Assembly: GCA_020635495.1 (NCBI GenBank)
Contig: JACJZQ010000015.1
Span: 1-64,000, forward strand
Source of the DNA: Flavobacteriales bacterium
GTDB lineage: Bacteria; Bacteroidota; Bacteroidia; UBA10329
Direction of reading: 5' to 3'
DNA: 64,000 bases
In this document: piece after piece, positions 52,715 to 61,662 of the stretch
Numbering within the stretch: the stretch's first letter is position 1
How the letters are laid out: each line of letters begins with the position of its first letter
The notes under the pieces: model-generated
Seen by the model: the letters and a program-made list of their open reading frames with translations, nothing else
The model's database searches: none
What the model was told of the DNA's origin: nothing
Made by a program: the position numbers and the translations under genes

Positions 52715-55366
52715 ATGCAACGAAATAGTTTTGTTCTGATGAACTGGATAAAGCGAACCTTATTCTTCATTCTCCTTTTGGCGCTCTTAATGCTCGGAGC
52801 CGCCACATTCATCACTTGGAAGTATTCTGACGACCTGAAAGCCTTTGCAGTTCAGTCTATCAGAGATGTAATGATCACGGAAACGGAGTTCAATGAAGAT
52901 GTGGTGGTCTCTGTTTGGAGCGATTTCCCGCTTGTTGCGGTTGAGATTTCTGACATCCGGATAACAGATTCATTCGGAACGGATACGTTATTGATGCTTG
53001 ACAAGGGTTTTGTGCAATTCGACCTTATCAAACTCATACAGAATAAGATCACCATAGAAGGGATTCGGGCAACAGACGGTTTTATCAAACTGAGAAGAAA
53101 CGCTGAGAATGAGTGGAATTTCCGTGTTTGGAAACAGCCTGAACGCGATGATAATGCCAAAACCGATTTCAGCATTGAAGTTCTAGTACTGGAAAATGTC
53201 CATCTCGATTATGATGATAGAATGATCGACCTGAACATTCAATATCGTTCCGATAAATCGAAGATCAAAGGGCGATTTACGAACGATAATCAACGTTTAG
53301 GCTTGAGTCTGAATGGGTTCATGGAATCGCTCACCACAGCCGGTGACCAACGTATTGTGGGTCTTCCGCTGCAATTGGCAGGTCTGCTGAACATCAATAA
53401 CAAGGACAGAATCTATACCATAGAAACGGGAAATGCCATTCTTGCTGGCAACGAAATGGTGGTGAATGCCGAATGGAAAAGCATTGAGGGCGGTACGAAC
53501 ATGGAAATGAAGGTGCATGCTGGAAACATCGAACCTGCTGGACTGATTCCATTGGTTTGGCCGCAGATGCCGGAGAATATCAAAAACCTGAACATTGAAG
53601 GAAACTCTGATATCATTTTCACGCTGAATGGACCATTTAAATTGGACGCTGGACCGAAGTTGGACGCCACCATCAGAATGCGCAACGGTAGCCTCGTGTT
53701 TCAGAATACGAATGTTACCGATCTGAATTTTGAAGGAAAACTCCTCATGGAAGACATCAAAAGGTCAAAGGCCATGAGAATCGTTTTTGACCAATTCAGT
53801 TTGAAAACCCCTAGCGGAAACGTGGAAGGAAGTGGATCACTTACCGATCTGACAAACCCAACACTCAAACTCAAAACGAAAGGACGAACGCGGCTGGAGG
53901 AATTTACGCGCGTGGCCCAGATAGAAGACGAAATGAAAGCCAGTGGCGACATGAGCTGGAACATCGAATTCTCTGGTCCGTTGGGAAAAGACTTCAATAC
54001 AACGGTGAATGAATTGAAGCAGATGACGTGGAGCGGCTCCATTTCGCTACAGAACAGCGCCCTCGATTTCAACAATGGCATTCCGCCCTTGACCGACTTT
54101 TCTGCCAATGTTTCCATGAATCAAGGAAAAACCGCCATTACTCAATGCAGCGGTAATCTGGGCCATTTAGCGTTCGATGGCAACATAGACATTGCCCAAC
54201 TCAAACAGATTCTCACAGATGAGAAGGCCGCTGTAAACGTGGTTGGAAACATCCATGTTAAAGAATTGAATGTCAGTCAACTACCTGAAGAATGGAAATT
54301 TGAATCGGAGTCGGGTTCCAATTCAGAAAGAGCCGTACAAATGCAAGTTCAGGCTGCTTTTGATAAGGTGATCTACAACGATTTTACCGCCACCAACATG
54401 AGCGGAAATGTGAACATGAACAACAACCGTGTTGACATTACCGGGTTGAAATTCAGCGCGCTAGGCGGTATCATCAGGTCGGACCTGTCCTATTCGCCAG
54501 CGGCTTCTGGATACATTCTAGATATTGATGCTGATCTTAGAAACATAGACATGAGCCGAACGCTCAAAGAATGGAATGAATTCGGTCAAAAAACCATTAC
54601 ATCATCCAATCTGAAGAGCACCGCAAATGCAACATTGGAAGCGGATATTTACCTCGATAAGAATCACAATTTGATAATGGATCAACTTCGGGTTGAAGCT
54701 GATGTTGAGGTTGGCGGTGGAGAACTGATCGAGTTTGAGCCGCTATTGGCCATGTCCAAATTCATTGATGTTGAAGAGCTGAATCGAGTGCAATTCGATA
54801 CGCTTCGCAACCAACTCAGTATTCGGAACAATAAGTTGGTCATCCCAAGAATGTCGGTTTCCAGTAGCATTCTGAATGTACAGGTATTCGGAGAGCATGG
54901 CTTCAATCAAGACATGGACTACCACGTCAATCTTCTACTTACTGATCTTCTGAGAAGAAAACAGAAGAAAACCAAGACGTTTGATGGGCATGAGATCATT
55001 GATGAAAAGGGCAAAACCAGACTATTTCTGTGGATACGTGGTAGACCCGGAGACTTGAAAGTGGGATTTGACAAACGTGAGGTCAAACAGAAAATGAAAG
55101 AAGACCTCAAAAAAGAAGGTCAGACCATCAAGCAATTGTTCAAGGAGGAATTTGGCGGTAGTAAGTCTGATAAGAATGAAACGGAAGAAGAATCCATCCA
55201 ATTCAAGTTAGAGGACAACGGGGTTTATCAGGAATCTGAAAGAGACAACGAAAAGCCCACAGAAGAAAAACCTGAACCGAAGAAGAAAAAGAAAAAAGGC
55301 CTCTTCTCTACCGAAGAGGAAGAAACGGAGACCGAAGGTGGATTCGAGATTGAGTTCGACCCTTAA
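52715..55366 (+). CDS. AsmA-family protein
   Basis: The 883-residue product has one N-terminal membrane helix (about 16-34) and the AsmA opening (V-S-V-W-S-D-F-P-L-V-A-V-E-I-S-D-I-R-I). A very long beta-rich body follows, ending with an AsmA_2-like segment (R-L-F-L-W-I-R-G-R-P-G-D-L). After it come about 80 residues of K/E-rich low-complexity tail. AsmA-like proteins span the periplasm as lipid-transfer bridges or affect outer-membrane assembly. ATG 52715 is followed by a second ATG at 52739, and either keeps the membrane helix. Confidence 0.85.
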   Translation: MQRNSFVLMNWIKRTLFFILLLALLMLGAATFITWKYSDDLKAFAVQSIRDVMITETEFNEDVVVSVWSDFPLVAVEISDIRITDSFGTDTLLMLDKGFVQFDLIKLIQNKITIEGIRATDGFIKLRRNAENEWNFRVWKQPERDDNAKTDFSIEVLVLENVHLDYDDRMIDLNIQYRSDKSKIKGRFTNDNQRLGLSLNGFMESLTTAGDQRIVGLPLQLAGLLNINNKDRIYTIETGNAILAGNEMVVNAEWKSIEGGTNMEMKVHAGNIEPAGLIPLVWPQMPENIKNLNIEGNSDIIFTLNGPFKLDAGPKLDATIRMRNGSLVFQNTNVTDLNFEGKLLMEDIKRSKAMRIVFDQFSLKTPSGNVEGSGSLTDLTNPTLKLKTKGRTRLEEFTRVAQIEDEMKASGDMSWNIEFSGPLGKDFNTTVNELKQMTWSGSISLQNSALDFNNGIPPLTDFSANVSMNQGKTAITQCSGNLGHLAFDGNIDIAQLKQILTDEKAAVNVVGNIHVKELNVSQLPEEWKFESESGSNSERAVQMQVQAAFDKVIYNDFTATNMSGNVNMNNNRVDITGLKFSALGGIIRSDLSYSPAASGYILDIDADLRNIDMSRTLKEWNEFGQKTITSSNLKSTANATLEADIYLDKNHNLIMDQLRVEADVEVGGGELIEFEPLLAMSKFIDVEELNRVQFDTLRNQLSIRNNKLVIPRMSVSSSILNVQVFGEHGFNQDMDYHVNLLLTDLLRRKQKKTKTFDGHEIIDEKGKTRLFLWIRGRPGDLKVGFDKREVKQKMKEDLKKEGQTIKQLFKEEFGGSKSDKNETEEESIQFKLEDNGVYQESERDNEKPTEEKPEPKKKKKKGLFSTEEEETETEGGFEIEFDP

Positions 55367-55398
55367 AAACTACATTTACCAGCCTCAACACAACTCAG

Positions 55399-56553
55399 GT
55401 GAACATCTACTCCCAAAAACAACGCTGGAAACTGCTGCTGGTTATCATTGCCATGATAATTGGCGTGGGTTCTCTGATGTACACCAATCAGTTGGTAAGC
55501 AGGCTTGCCATTGAAGAGCGTAAGCGTGTTGAGTTGTGGGCCAACGGCACCAAATTCTTGGCAAACTCTGCCGATCAGAATGCCGATCTCAGCTTTGTTT
55601 TTGAGGTGGTGAAATCAAATACCTCCATTCCGCTGATTCTCACAGATGGAGACATGAACATTGTTTCCATTAGGAATTTTGATGAGGAAAAAAGTGAGGA
55701 CGAGGCTTATCGTAAAAAGCAATTTGCCAACATCATCGGGAAGAATGAACCCATTGAGATCAATCTCTTTGGCAATTCCAAGAACTTCATTTACTACGAT
55801 AATTCAGACCTCTATTACCAGCTCAAATACTACCCATATGTGAGCCTTGGAATCATTTCCATTTTCATATTGGTAGCCTATTTCGCATTCAGTTTCGCCC
55901 GAAGGGCTGAACAGGACCAGGTTTGGGTTGGAATGGCCAAAGAAACGGCTCACCAATTGGGCACACCGCTTTCCTCTCTCATTGCTTGGATAGAATACCT
56001 GAGATTGAAGAATGTGGATTCCAACACGCTGGATGACATGCAAAAAGATGTATCCAGGTTGGAGACGATAACAGAACGGTTTTCCAAGATCGGGTCCGTT
56101 CCTGAATTGAATCCGGAAAACCTGGCAGAGGTTTTGGCCGATAGTTTCGGGTACATGGAATCGAGAAGTTCCAAGAAAGTTCAGTTCACGTTGGACACGG
56201 AAGCAATTAAAGGTCAGCAGATTCCGATGAACGTTCCACTCTTCGCTTGGGTAATTGAAAACCTATGCAGAAATGCCATAGATGCCATGGAAGGTGCTGG
56301 AGCTATATCATGTACGGTTTCGGATACCAATAATGCCGTTCATATTGACATCGAGGATACGGGCAAAGGAATTCCAAGAACAAATTTTGAGACCGTTTTC
56401 CAACCGGGTTACACCAGCAAAAAACGTGGCTGGGGATTGGGACTTTCACTCACGAAACGGATCATTGAACAATACCACCAAGGGAAGGTATTTGTAAAGC
56501 AATCTGAAGTAGGCAAAGGAACTACCTTCCGAATTACACTCAACAAAGCCTGA
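55399..56553 (+). CDS. Membrane sensor histidine kinase
   Basis: The 384-residue protein has two membrane helices (about 11-29 and 147-166) flanking a small periplasmic sensor domain. Its HisKA-like helix is K-E-T-A-H-Q-L-G-T-P-L (phospho-acceptor His185), and the ATPase has N-L-C-R-N-A-I-D-A-M, D-T-G-K-G-I-P and G-W-G-L-G-L-S-L-T-K. No response regulator is adjacent; the LuxR-type protein at 58233 has no receiver domain. The start is GTG 55399. Its stop overlaps hemW (TGATG), so the kinase and hemW are co-translated. Confidence 0.92.
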   Translation: MNIYSQKQRWKLLLVIIAMIIGVGSLMYTNQLVSRLAIEERKRVELWANGTKFLANSADQNADLSFVFEVVKSNTSIPLILTDGDMNIVSIRNFDEEKSEDEAYRKKQFANIIGKNEPIEINLFGNSKNFIYYDNSDLYYQLKYYPYVSLGIISIFILVAYFAFSFARRAEQDQVWVGMAKETAHQLGTPLSSLIAWIEYLRLKNVDSNTLDDMQKDVSRLETITERFSKIGSVPELNPENLAEVLADSFGYMESRSSKKVQFTLDTEAIKGQQIPMNVPLFAWVIENLCRNAIDAMEGAGAISCTVSDTNNAVHIDIEDTGKGIPRTNFETVFQPGYTSKKRGWGLGLSLTKRIIEQYHQGKVFVKQSEVGKGTTFRITLNKA

Positions 56554-57671
56554 TGGCAGGCATTTACATTCACATTCCGTTCTGCCGAAGAGCCTGTCAT
56601 TATTGTGATTTTCATTTCACTACCAATCTGAAACGCTCGGCTGAGTTGGTCGATACAATTGTTTCAGAAATAGCTTTAAGAGCCAATTATCTGAACCGAG
56701 AATCCGTAAAAACCATCTATTTCGGAGGAGGAACTCCTTCCCTACTTCCAACAACAGATATTGCACGGATTCTGGAGGCAATTCATAAGGCACAATCAGT
56801 TGAAGCAGAAATTGAATTGACGCTCGAGGCAAACCCAGAAGATCTCTCAGCAGAAAAACTTCTGGAGTTAAGATCAATTGGTGTAAATCGGCTCAGTTTA
56901 GGTACGCAATCGTTCATCGATTCGGAACTTCAATGGATGAATCGAATGCACTCGGCTGATCAGGCACAGAGTTGTATTCAGGATGCTCAAGGCATCGGTT
57001 TCAACAACATCAGTATCGATCTGATATTCGGTTTACCTGATCAGACGGAATCGGACTGGGAATTCAATCTCAAGAAGGCAATTGAACTCAACATTCAGCA
57101 CATTTCAAGTTATTCGCTCACTGTTGAACCCAAAACCGTCCTCAATCATCGCATTAAGAAAGGAGAACAGCTGGCGCCTGATGAATCGGCCTCCGCCCGA
57201 TACTTTGAGATGAACATGCAGTTCTTTCCAGCACATGGATTTGAACAGTACGAGATCAGCAATTTTGCCAAGGAAGGATTTATTTCGAAACACAACTCAT
57301 CCTACTGGAAAGGCGCCAACTACCTTGGTCTTGGTCCCTCTGCGCATTCTTTCAATGGCAGATCACGACAGTGGAATTTGAGAAGCAACGCAGCTTACGT
57401 GATCAAGATAAACGAGCAGCAAGATTTCTTTGAGTTGGAAACATTGACCACTTCGGATAAGATCAATGAACACATCATGACCGGACTGAGAACAAAATGG
57501 GGAGTTCAAAAAGATGTTTTGGATTGGATTGACCCGAATGCTTGGGATACGGTTTTAAAAAATGCCGAAGCAATAGAATCCGAACGGTTGAATGTTGGAG
57601 ATAGAGTCATAACGCTTACAAACACAGGTAAACTGCAGGCCGATCTTATCGCGTCTGAGTTGTTCATCTAA
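56553..57671 (+). CDS. hemW: Radical SAM heme chaperone
   Basis: The 372-residue protein starts M-A-G-I-Y-I-H-I-P-F-C-R-R-A-C-H-Y-C-D-F, with the radical-SAM cysteines at 11, 15 and 18. It also has the family's E-x-N-P-E-D-L, S-L-G-x-Q-S-F and S-x-D-L-I-F-G-L-P-x-Q-T, and the Y-E-I-S-N-F-A and H-N-x-x-Y-W-K-G motifs. It was formerly called HemN-like; members with this layout insert heme into respiratory proteins rather than oxidise coproporphyrinogen. It is coupled to the kinase gene and lies 22 bases before the exosortase gene. Confidence 0.92.
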   Translation: MAGIYIHIPFCRRACHYCDFHFTTNLKRSAELVDTIVSEIALRANYLNRESVKTIYFGGGTPSLLPTTDIARILEAIHKAQSVEAEIELTLEANPEDLSAEKLLELRSIGVNRLSLGTQSFIDSELQWMNRMHSADQAQSCIQDAQGIGFNNISIDLIFGLPDQTESDWEFNLKKAIELNIQHISSYSLTVEPKTVLNHRIKKGEQLAPDESASARYFEMNMQFFPAHGFEQYEISNFAKEGFISKHNSSYWKGANYLGLGPSAHSFNGRSRQWNLRSNAAYVIKINEQQDFFELETLTTSDKINEHIMTGLRTKWGVQKDVLDWIDPNAWDTVLKNAEAIESERLNVGDRVITLTNTGKLQADLIASELFI

Positions 57672-57681
57672 ATCCTCGATT

Positions 57682-57689
57682 ACCTTTGA
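57682..57689 (+). promoter_or_regulatory. -7-like element before the exosortase gene
   Basis: TACCTTTG is an exact TAnnTTTG match, only four bases before ATG 57694. A transcript from here would be almost leaderless, so this may be chance. Confidence 0.3.
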
Positions 57690-57693
57690 ACGC

Positions 57694-58236
57694 ATGTCGT
57701 TTTACGAGAGGAATAAGAATGTAATCTGGTTTTTGGTCAAACTGACCGGATTGTGCTCTTTTTACTTTCTATGGTTTGCACCAAACGTTTGGCAACTGCC
57801 CGTTATAAGTACGTTGTACGGACATTTTGTGCATTACACACTCAAATTTCTGATAGAACCAAGTGTTTGGCTGTTGAATGTTTTAGGCTACGGAGCCGTT
57901 GTGGTCCATCAGAGAGAAATTGATCTGTTTGACCTTGAGTTCAATGCCCACATCAAGAACTTTTGTTTGGGAATTGACATGATGTTCTCCTTATCGGCAT
58001 TGATCATTTCCTTTCCTGGTAAATGGATAGATAGGCTTTGGTTCTTACCACTGGGTTTAATTGGAATACAACTGATCAACATTTCTCGAATTACCGGACT
58101 GTGCCTAGCGTGGTTGACATTCGGAATCAGTGACAAGATCGATCATCATGATCTATTCAATATCGTGTCGGTCATATTCATCTTCTTCATGTTCGTGCTT
58201 TGGGTGAACAGATATAAAAAAGAACCTGCTCGTTAA
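57694..58236 (+). CDS. Exosortase-family protein (XrtF/X-like)
   Basis: The 180-residue membrane protein has about six hydrophobic segments and the exosortase catalytic residues. Cys91 is in K-N-F-C-L-G-I-D-M-M, Arg132 in I-N-I-S-R-I-T-G-L, and the His in D-H-H-D-L-F-N (151/152). Exosortases cleave a C-terminal tripartite signal (motif, membrane helix, basic tail) and attach the protein to the envelope. The short length and C-L-G-I wording fit the small Bacteroidota types such as XrtF. No substrate with a matching tail and no usual companion gene is in the window. Its stop lies in the loop of a terminator hairpin. Confidence 0.82.
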   Translation: MSFYERNKNVIWFLVKLTGLCSFYFLWFAPNVWQLPVISTLYGHFVHYTLKFLIEPSVWLLNVLGYGAVVVHQREIDLFDLEFNAHIKNFCLGIDMMFSLSALIISFPGKWIDRLWFLPLGLIGIQLINISRITGLCLAWLTFGISDKIDHHDLFNIVSVIFIFFMFVLWVNRYKKEPAR

Positions 58237-58246
58237 AGCAGGTTCT
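58221..58246. terminator. Bidirectional terminator with both stop codons in its loop
   Basis: AGAACCTGCT (58221-58230) and AGCAGGTTCT (58237-58246) form a perfect 10-bp stem. The 6-base loop CGTTAA contains the TAA of the exosortase gene and, on the other strand, the TAA of the LuxR-type gene. T-rich sequence follows on the minus strand. Confidence 0.85.
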
Positions 58247-58571
58247 CGTTTATTGCAACTCTTACCAGTTCTGCCAGATTACCACACCTGGATCTTGCCA
58301 GCATGTTCTTTCTGTGATTGGTGATAGTGTGGGAACTCAGATGAAGTCTCTCGGCAATTTCTACTGATGATAATCCGAAGGAAACCAACTGAAGAACTTC
58401 CAATTCTCTTTCTGATAGTACCATGGCTGTTTTGCCTTTGTAGTAACGCTCCAGTGAAACCACCTTCAATCCTTCTTGTTGAACTTGGCTTCGAAGTGTT
58501 CTCAACCATTTCACATGCCTATCATCCAAGATGTCTTGGGTGGTCGGTCGTTTGTTTCGTGGGTCTATCAT
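58233..58571 (-). CDS. LuxR-type DNA-binding regulator without receiver domain
   Basis: The 112-residue protein has a LuxR/GerE helix-turn-helix in its last 60 residues (L-S-E-R-E-L-E-V-L-Q-L-V, S-S-V-E-I-A-E-R-L-H-L-S-S-H-T-I-T-N-H-R-K-N-M). A short N-terminal region without a phospho-acceptor precedes it. The ATG overlaps the stop of the TPR gene upstream (ATGA). It closes a three-gene unit with two secreted TPR proteins and may regulate that unit. The lack of a sensory domain suggests control by amount or by a partner protein. Confidence 0.85.
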   Translation of the reverse strand: MIDPRNKRPTTQDILDDRHVKWLRTLRSQVQQEGLKVVSLERYYKGKTAMVLSERELEVLQLVSFGLSSVEIAERLHLSSHTITNHRKNMLARSRCGNLAELVRVAINENLL

Positions 58572-59116
58572 GGCTTCTGATTTGCAAGTTCATGACCTAT
58601 CCCAAAATCACCAGTTGTAAGCTTCTTTGCCCGTAACTCCTTTATCGCTTCCACTATCTCACGCTTATGGTCCAATGATGCCAGTTGGATACAACTCATG
58701 TAATTTCTGTAAGCGTTTATGGCCTTATCATATTGGTTGGTGTTTGCGTAAGACTGCGCCAAGAAGAACCAAGCTTTTACCGGAGCCGTCCTGTCTTCTA
58801 CTCTACCCACCTGATGATAAACGCTGATCCGGTCAACCACCTGCTCCAAGTAAGACGCTGATTTTTTTCCTGCTCCTTGCAGCTTGATGTTGTTCAGCGC
58901 CAGCAGATAGGCTACCTGGCAATGGCCCTTGTCTTCGTTATGTAGCTTTTGAAGAATGGTTTGTGCTTGTTCAGTTTCACCGTTCAGGGTGTATTCAAAG
59001 GCTTTGTCAAATTGTTGTTTGAACTTGTATTCGCTCATCTGAGCGTTTGCTTTTCCGGCAATTGCAATTACGATTAATGTTGAGGTAAGCGCGAGTAATA
59101 TTCTTAGAGTTTTCAT
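58568..59116 (-). CDS. Secreted TPR-like protein
   Basis: The 182-residue product has a signal peptide ending A-N-A-Q. Helical repeats follow, in which F-E-Y-T-L-N-G-E-T-E-Q-A and Y-A-N-T-N-Q-Y-D-K-A-I-N-A-Y-R are recognisable as TPR helices. It resembles the neighbouring product at 59212-59883 in layout and in the phrase T-[RS]-A-P-[VL] followed by F-L-A-[QK]-[SA]-Y, suggesting descent from one gene. The partner is unknown. It is co-translated with the LuxR-type gene. Confidence 0.72.
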   Translation of the reverse strand: MKTLRILLALTSTLIVIAIAGKANAQMSEYKFKQQFDKAFEYTLNGETEQAQTILQKLHNEDKGHCQVAYLLALNNIKLQGAGKKSASYLEQVVDRISVYHQVGRVEDRTAPVKAWFFLAQSYANTNQYDKAINAYRNYMSCIQLASLDHKREIVEAIKELRAKKLTTGDFGIGHELANQKP

Positions 59117-59166
59117 GATTCTTGAGTTTTTTTTGTTAATGTGTTTGATTGTGTTCGGCTGCGTTC

Positions 59167-59192
59167 GGCCGTGGCCTGGTCATTCCACGGCC
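59167..59192 (-). terminator. Hairpin between two TPR-protein genes
   Basis: GGCCGTGG (59167-59174) and CCACGGCC (59185-59192) form a perfect 8-bp stem with a 10-base loop, 20 bases beyond the stop of the 59212-59883 gene. It may attenuate transcription into the TPR/LuxR pair. Confidence 0.55.
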
Positions 59193-59211
59193 AGAACTGC
59201 AACCTGAATGG

Positions 59212-59883
59212 TCATTGTACTTTGGCGTTCTGCACTATTCCAACCTGTTCATCAGATGAAGCCTGGTTGGCTGCGGCAATTCTACAGTTCGTTGCATTTT
59301 GGCTGATGATGGCATAGGTGCGGCTCGATGCTTTCACTTTACCACCTTCCATGCTCTCCAAGAATTGGGCATAGAAGTCGGCCGCCATATCATAATGCTC
59401 CGTGCTTTCGTAAGCCTTGGCCAACAGATAGAGAGTTTCCAGCGGAGCTCTGGTCTCGTCCAGATCCCAATCTTCGTATTCTGCTGTAGCTTCCGCTGAT
59501 GCACGATTCAGGTAGAAAACCGCCTTCTCTGCAGATACTTCTCCGTAGAGGTAGCACTTGCCAAGCAAATGATTCACATTGGCATTTTCTCCCGTGTTAG
59601 AACGCACTTCCAGCAACTTCACAATTGCCTTATCGTAATCCATACGGTCTATGTCCAGCATGGCCTGACGCAGTAGAATGCGATACTTCACATCATCATT
59701 TGCTGTGGCTGACGCTACACTGACGCCTACCGTAAGTAAGGTGAACAGTATGATCAACAAGTTCATTGTTCGATTAGTGATGCCATCATCGTCTCCGATC
59801 TTTGGACGAGGAGTTGCCTCCTGATTTTGGATGTAGGTCCCAAGACCCGCACTCCAGTTTTGATTTTCTTTTAAAGTTTTCAT
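59212..59883 (-). CDS. Secreted or membrane-anchored TPR-like protein
   Basis: The 223-residue product has a hydrophobic segment at about 40-59 (M-N-L-L-I-I-L-F-T-L-L), preceded by 39 polar residues if translation starts at ATG 59883. Starting at ATG 59766 would give an ordinary signal peptide ending V-A-S-A. Both starts have similar support, although ATG 59883 has the A-rich leader and M-K-T-L opening also seen in the next gene. The mature part has TPR-like helices (Y-D-K-A-I-V-K-L-L-E-V; Y-D-M-A-A-D-F-Y-A-Q-F). The function is unknown; it is probably in one unit with the following TPR and LuxR genes. Confidence 0.7.
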   Translation of the reverse strand: MKTLKENQNWSAGLGTYIQNQEATPRPKIGDDDGITNRTMNLLIILFTLLTVGVSVASATANDDVKYRILLRQAMLDIDRMDYDKAIVKLLEVRSNTGENANVNHLLGKCYLYGEVSAEKAVFYLNRASAEATAEYEDWDLDETRAPLETLYLLAKAYESTEHYDMAADFYAQFLESMEGGKVKASSRTYAIISQNATNCRIAAANQASSDEQVGIVQNAKVQ

Positions 59884-60156
59884 GATTAAGAGTTTTAAGG
59901 GTTTGTTTTTTTGGCGCCTTGTTGTTTGAATTCGTCACCAAAGGTTGCACGTCAACACCCCGCACTCCTAACCAACTTTTTCATGATTCTAGGAAGTCTG
60001 AGACTGCTTTTAATCGAAATAGCCTTTTTTAGCTATTGACTTTAACAAATTGACAATCAGCAATATAACATCGTTCTGGCAGCGTTTTATAGCTAAAAAT
60101 GGTTAGGATTTGAGAAGGACTTTAAAACCTGTATTTTAGGGCAAATTCCTTGTTAT

Positions 60157-61662
60157 ATGCCAGCCCAGGACGAGCTTTTTCAGCTGATAAAATGTTTGAC
60201 ACCTTCCGAGAAACGCTACTTCAAAGTGAATGGGGAAAGCAACAGCAACTACATGCAGTTATTTGACGCCATGGATAAGCAAACAGACGAGTATGATGAG
60301 GAACTCCTAAAGGTCAAGAATGCCAAAAAGCCGTTTGTCAAATACCTATCCGCAGAGAAAAAACAACTGCGAGAGCAGATCATGAAACAGATGCGGGCGT
60401 ATCGTTCTGATTCTACAGTTGACAACAAAATCAACGAACTCTTACAGGATGAAGCATTCTATCGGGACAAAGGCTTAAAGGCGCTACGAGAAAAAGCAAT
60501 TGCCAAAGCCAAAGAACTAGCTACAAAATATGAGCGGTTTTATTTGCTGCAGGAGATTCTAGAAAAAGAGATTGCCTATGTAGAGGAGTTTGAAGAGAAA
60601 AATGTTACCAACCCGGTACTTGCATTGATTGCAGAATGGAAAGATATCCTCATTAAGCAACAGACCTTTTTAGAATTATGGTCAAACAACAAGGAAATTT
60701 TTGCAGGATATCGGTCGGGGGAAGATATAAAAGATGAGTACTTCATCAATCGTATGCGTAATGCTATCAAGGAAGTAGAGTTCTACAGAGCTAGAACGAT
60801 TGGCTCATTTAGATTACAAAGAGCATTTCATAGAGCGTATTCAAATTATCATAATGTGTTCATGGAAGACAAGCTTTCGTTTGAGTCTACCGTATGTGAG
60901 TATCAGTTGTTTCAGGAGTTTCCTCAATTCAAACTTGAGTCTTCGCACGATTACAAAGTCTGCTTGTCGAATCTGGTCTCAAGAGCACAATCAGCAGGAA
61001 AAGAAGAAGAGTTTTTACAATACATTTCTGAACTGAAGAAACTCCCTACCTCTAGCTTTAACGATGATGGAGAGGTATTTCAGAATGTTTACTTCCTGGA
61101 ACATCTATACTACATTAATAAAGGAAATTTTCACCAAGCAGAATCCCTTATTGCTGAAATCGAGAGGGGTTTGAACGAGTTTGGTCAAAAAATCAATAAA
61201 GCAAGACGCCTGACGTTCCTTTACAACATTATGATAATGTATTTCTTAATGCATGAATTCAAGAAGTGCACAAAATGGGCAGATGAGATTTTAAGCGATA
61301 AGTCAGAAATCAAGCAAAACGTTACTACAATTACCAAAGTTCTACTACCCATAATACATTTTGAACTCGGTCATCATGATCTGGTAGAAAACCTTACTCG
61401 ATCCGCTTACAGGCACCTGAAAAACAAAAAGAGACTACACGAATTTGAGCGTCTAGTTCTACATTATTTTAAAGAAATGCCGTTTTCCGTAGACAATGAT
61501 TCGTTCTATAAGTCTGTATTGTCGTTTCAAGATTCGCTAAGTCAAATTATGGATGACCCCAATCAAAAAATACTGCTTGGAATGGAGGAACTGAAATTAT
61601 GGTGTATCTCCAGGACCAAGGGAATTCTAATGTCGGAGCAACTGGCGCAGCAAAGTCAGTGA
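60157..61662 (+). CDS. Helical cytoplasmic protein of unknown function
   Basis: The 501-residue protein has no signal peptide and is almost entirely helical, with Lys/Glu-rich stretches. Its opening, L-F-Q-L-I-K-C-L-T-P-S-E-K-R-Y-F-K-V, is a phrase found at the start of an uncharacterised Bacteroidota family. The C-terminal half may be TPR-like (Y-Y-I-N-K-G-N-F-H-Q-A-E-S-L-I-A-E-I). A divergent, A/T-rich 273-base gap precedes it, with a small AATAGC/GCTATT hairpin but no clear promoter. Its 3' end overlaps the convergent deiminase-like gene by seven bases. Confidence 0.7.
   Translation: MPAQDELFQLIKCLTPSEKRYFKVNGESNSNYMQLFDAMDKQTDEYDEELLKVKNAKKPFVKYLSAEKKQLREQIMKQMRAYRSDSTVDNKINELLQDEAFYRDKGLKALREKAIAKAKELATKYERFYLLQEILEKEIAYVEEFEEKNVTNPVLALIAEWKDILIKQQTFLELWSNNKEIFAGYRSGEDIKDEYFINRMRNAIKEVEFYRARTIGSFRLQRAFHRAYSNYHNVFMEDKLSFESTVCEYQLFQEFPQFKLESSHDYKVCLSNLVSRAQSAGKEEEFLQYISELKKLPTSSFNDDGEVFQNVYFLEHLYYINKGNFHQAESLIAEIERGLNEFGQKINKARRLTFLYNIMIMYFLMHEFKKCTKWADEILSDKSEIKQNVTTITKVLLPIIHFELGHHDLVENLTRSAYRHLKNKKRLHEFERLVLHYFKEMPFSVDNDSFYKSVLSFQDSLSQIMDDPNQKILLGMEELKLWCISRTKGILMSEQLAQQSQ

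Noticed and set aside
58233..58571. Response regulator of the histidine kinase at 55399
   Set aside because: The protein has no receiver domain and is on the opposite strand in a different unit.
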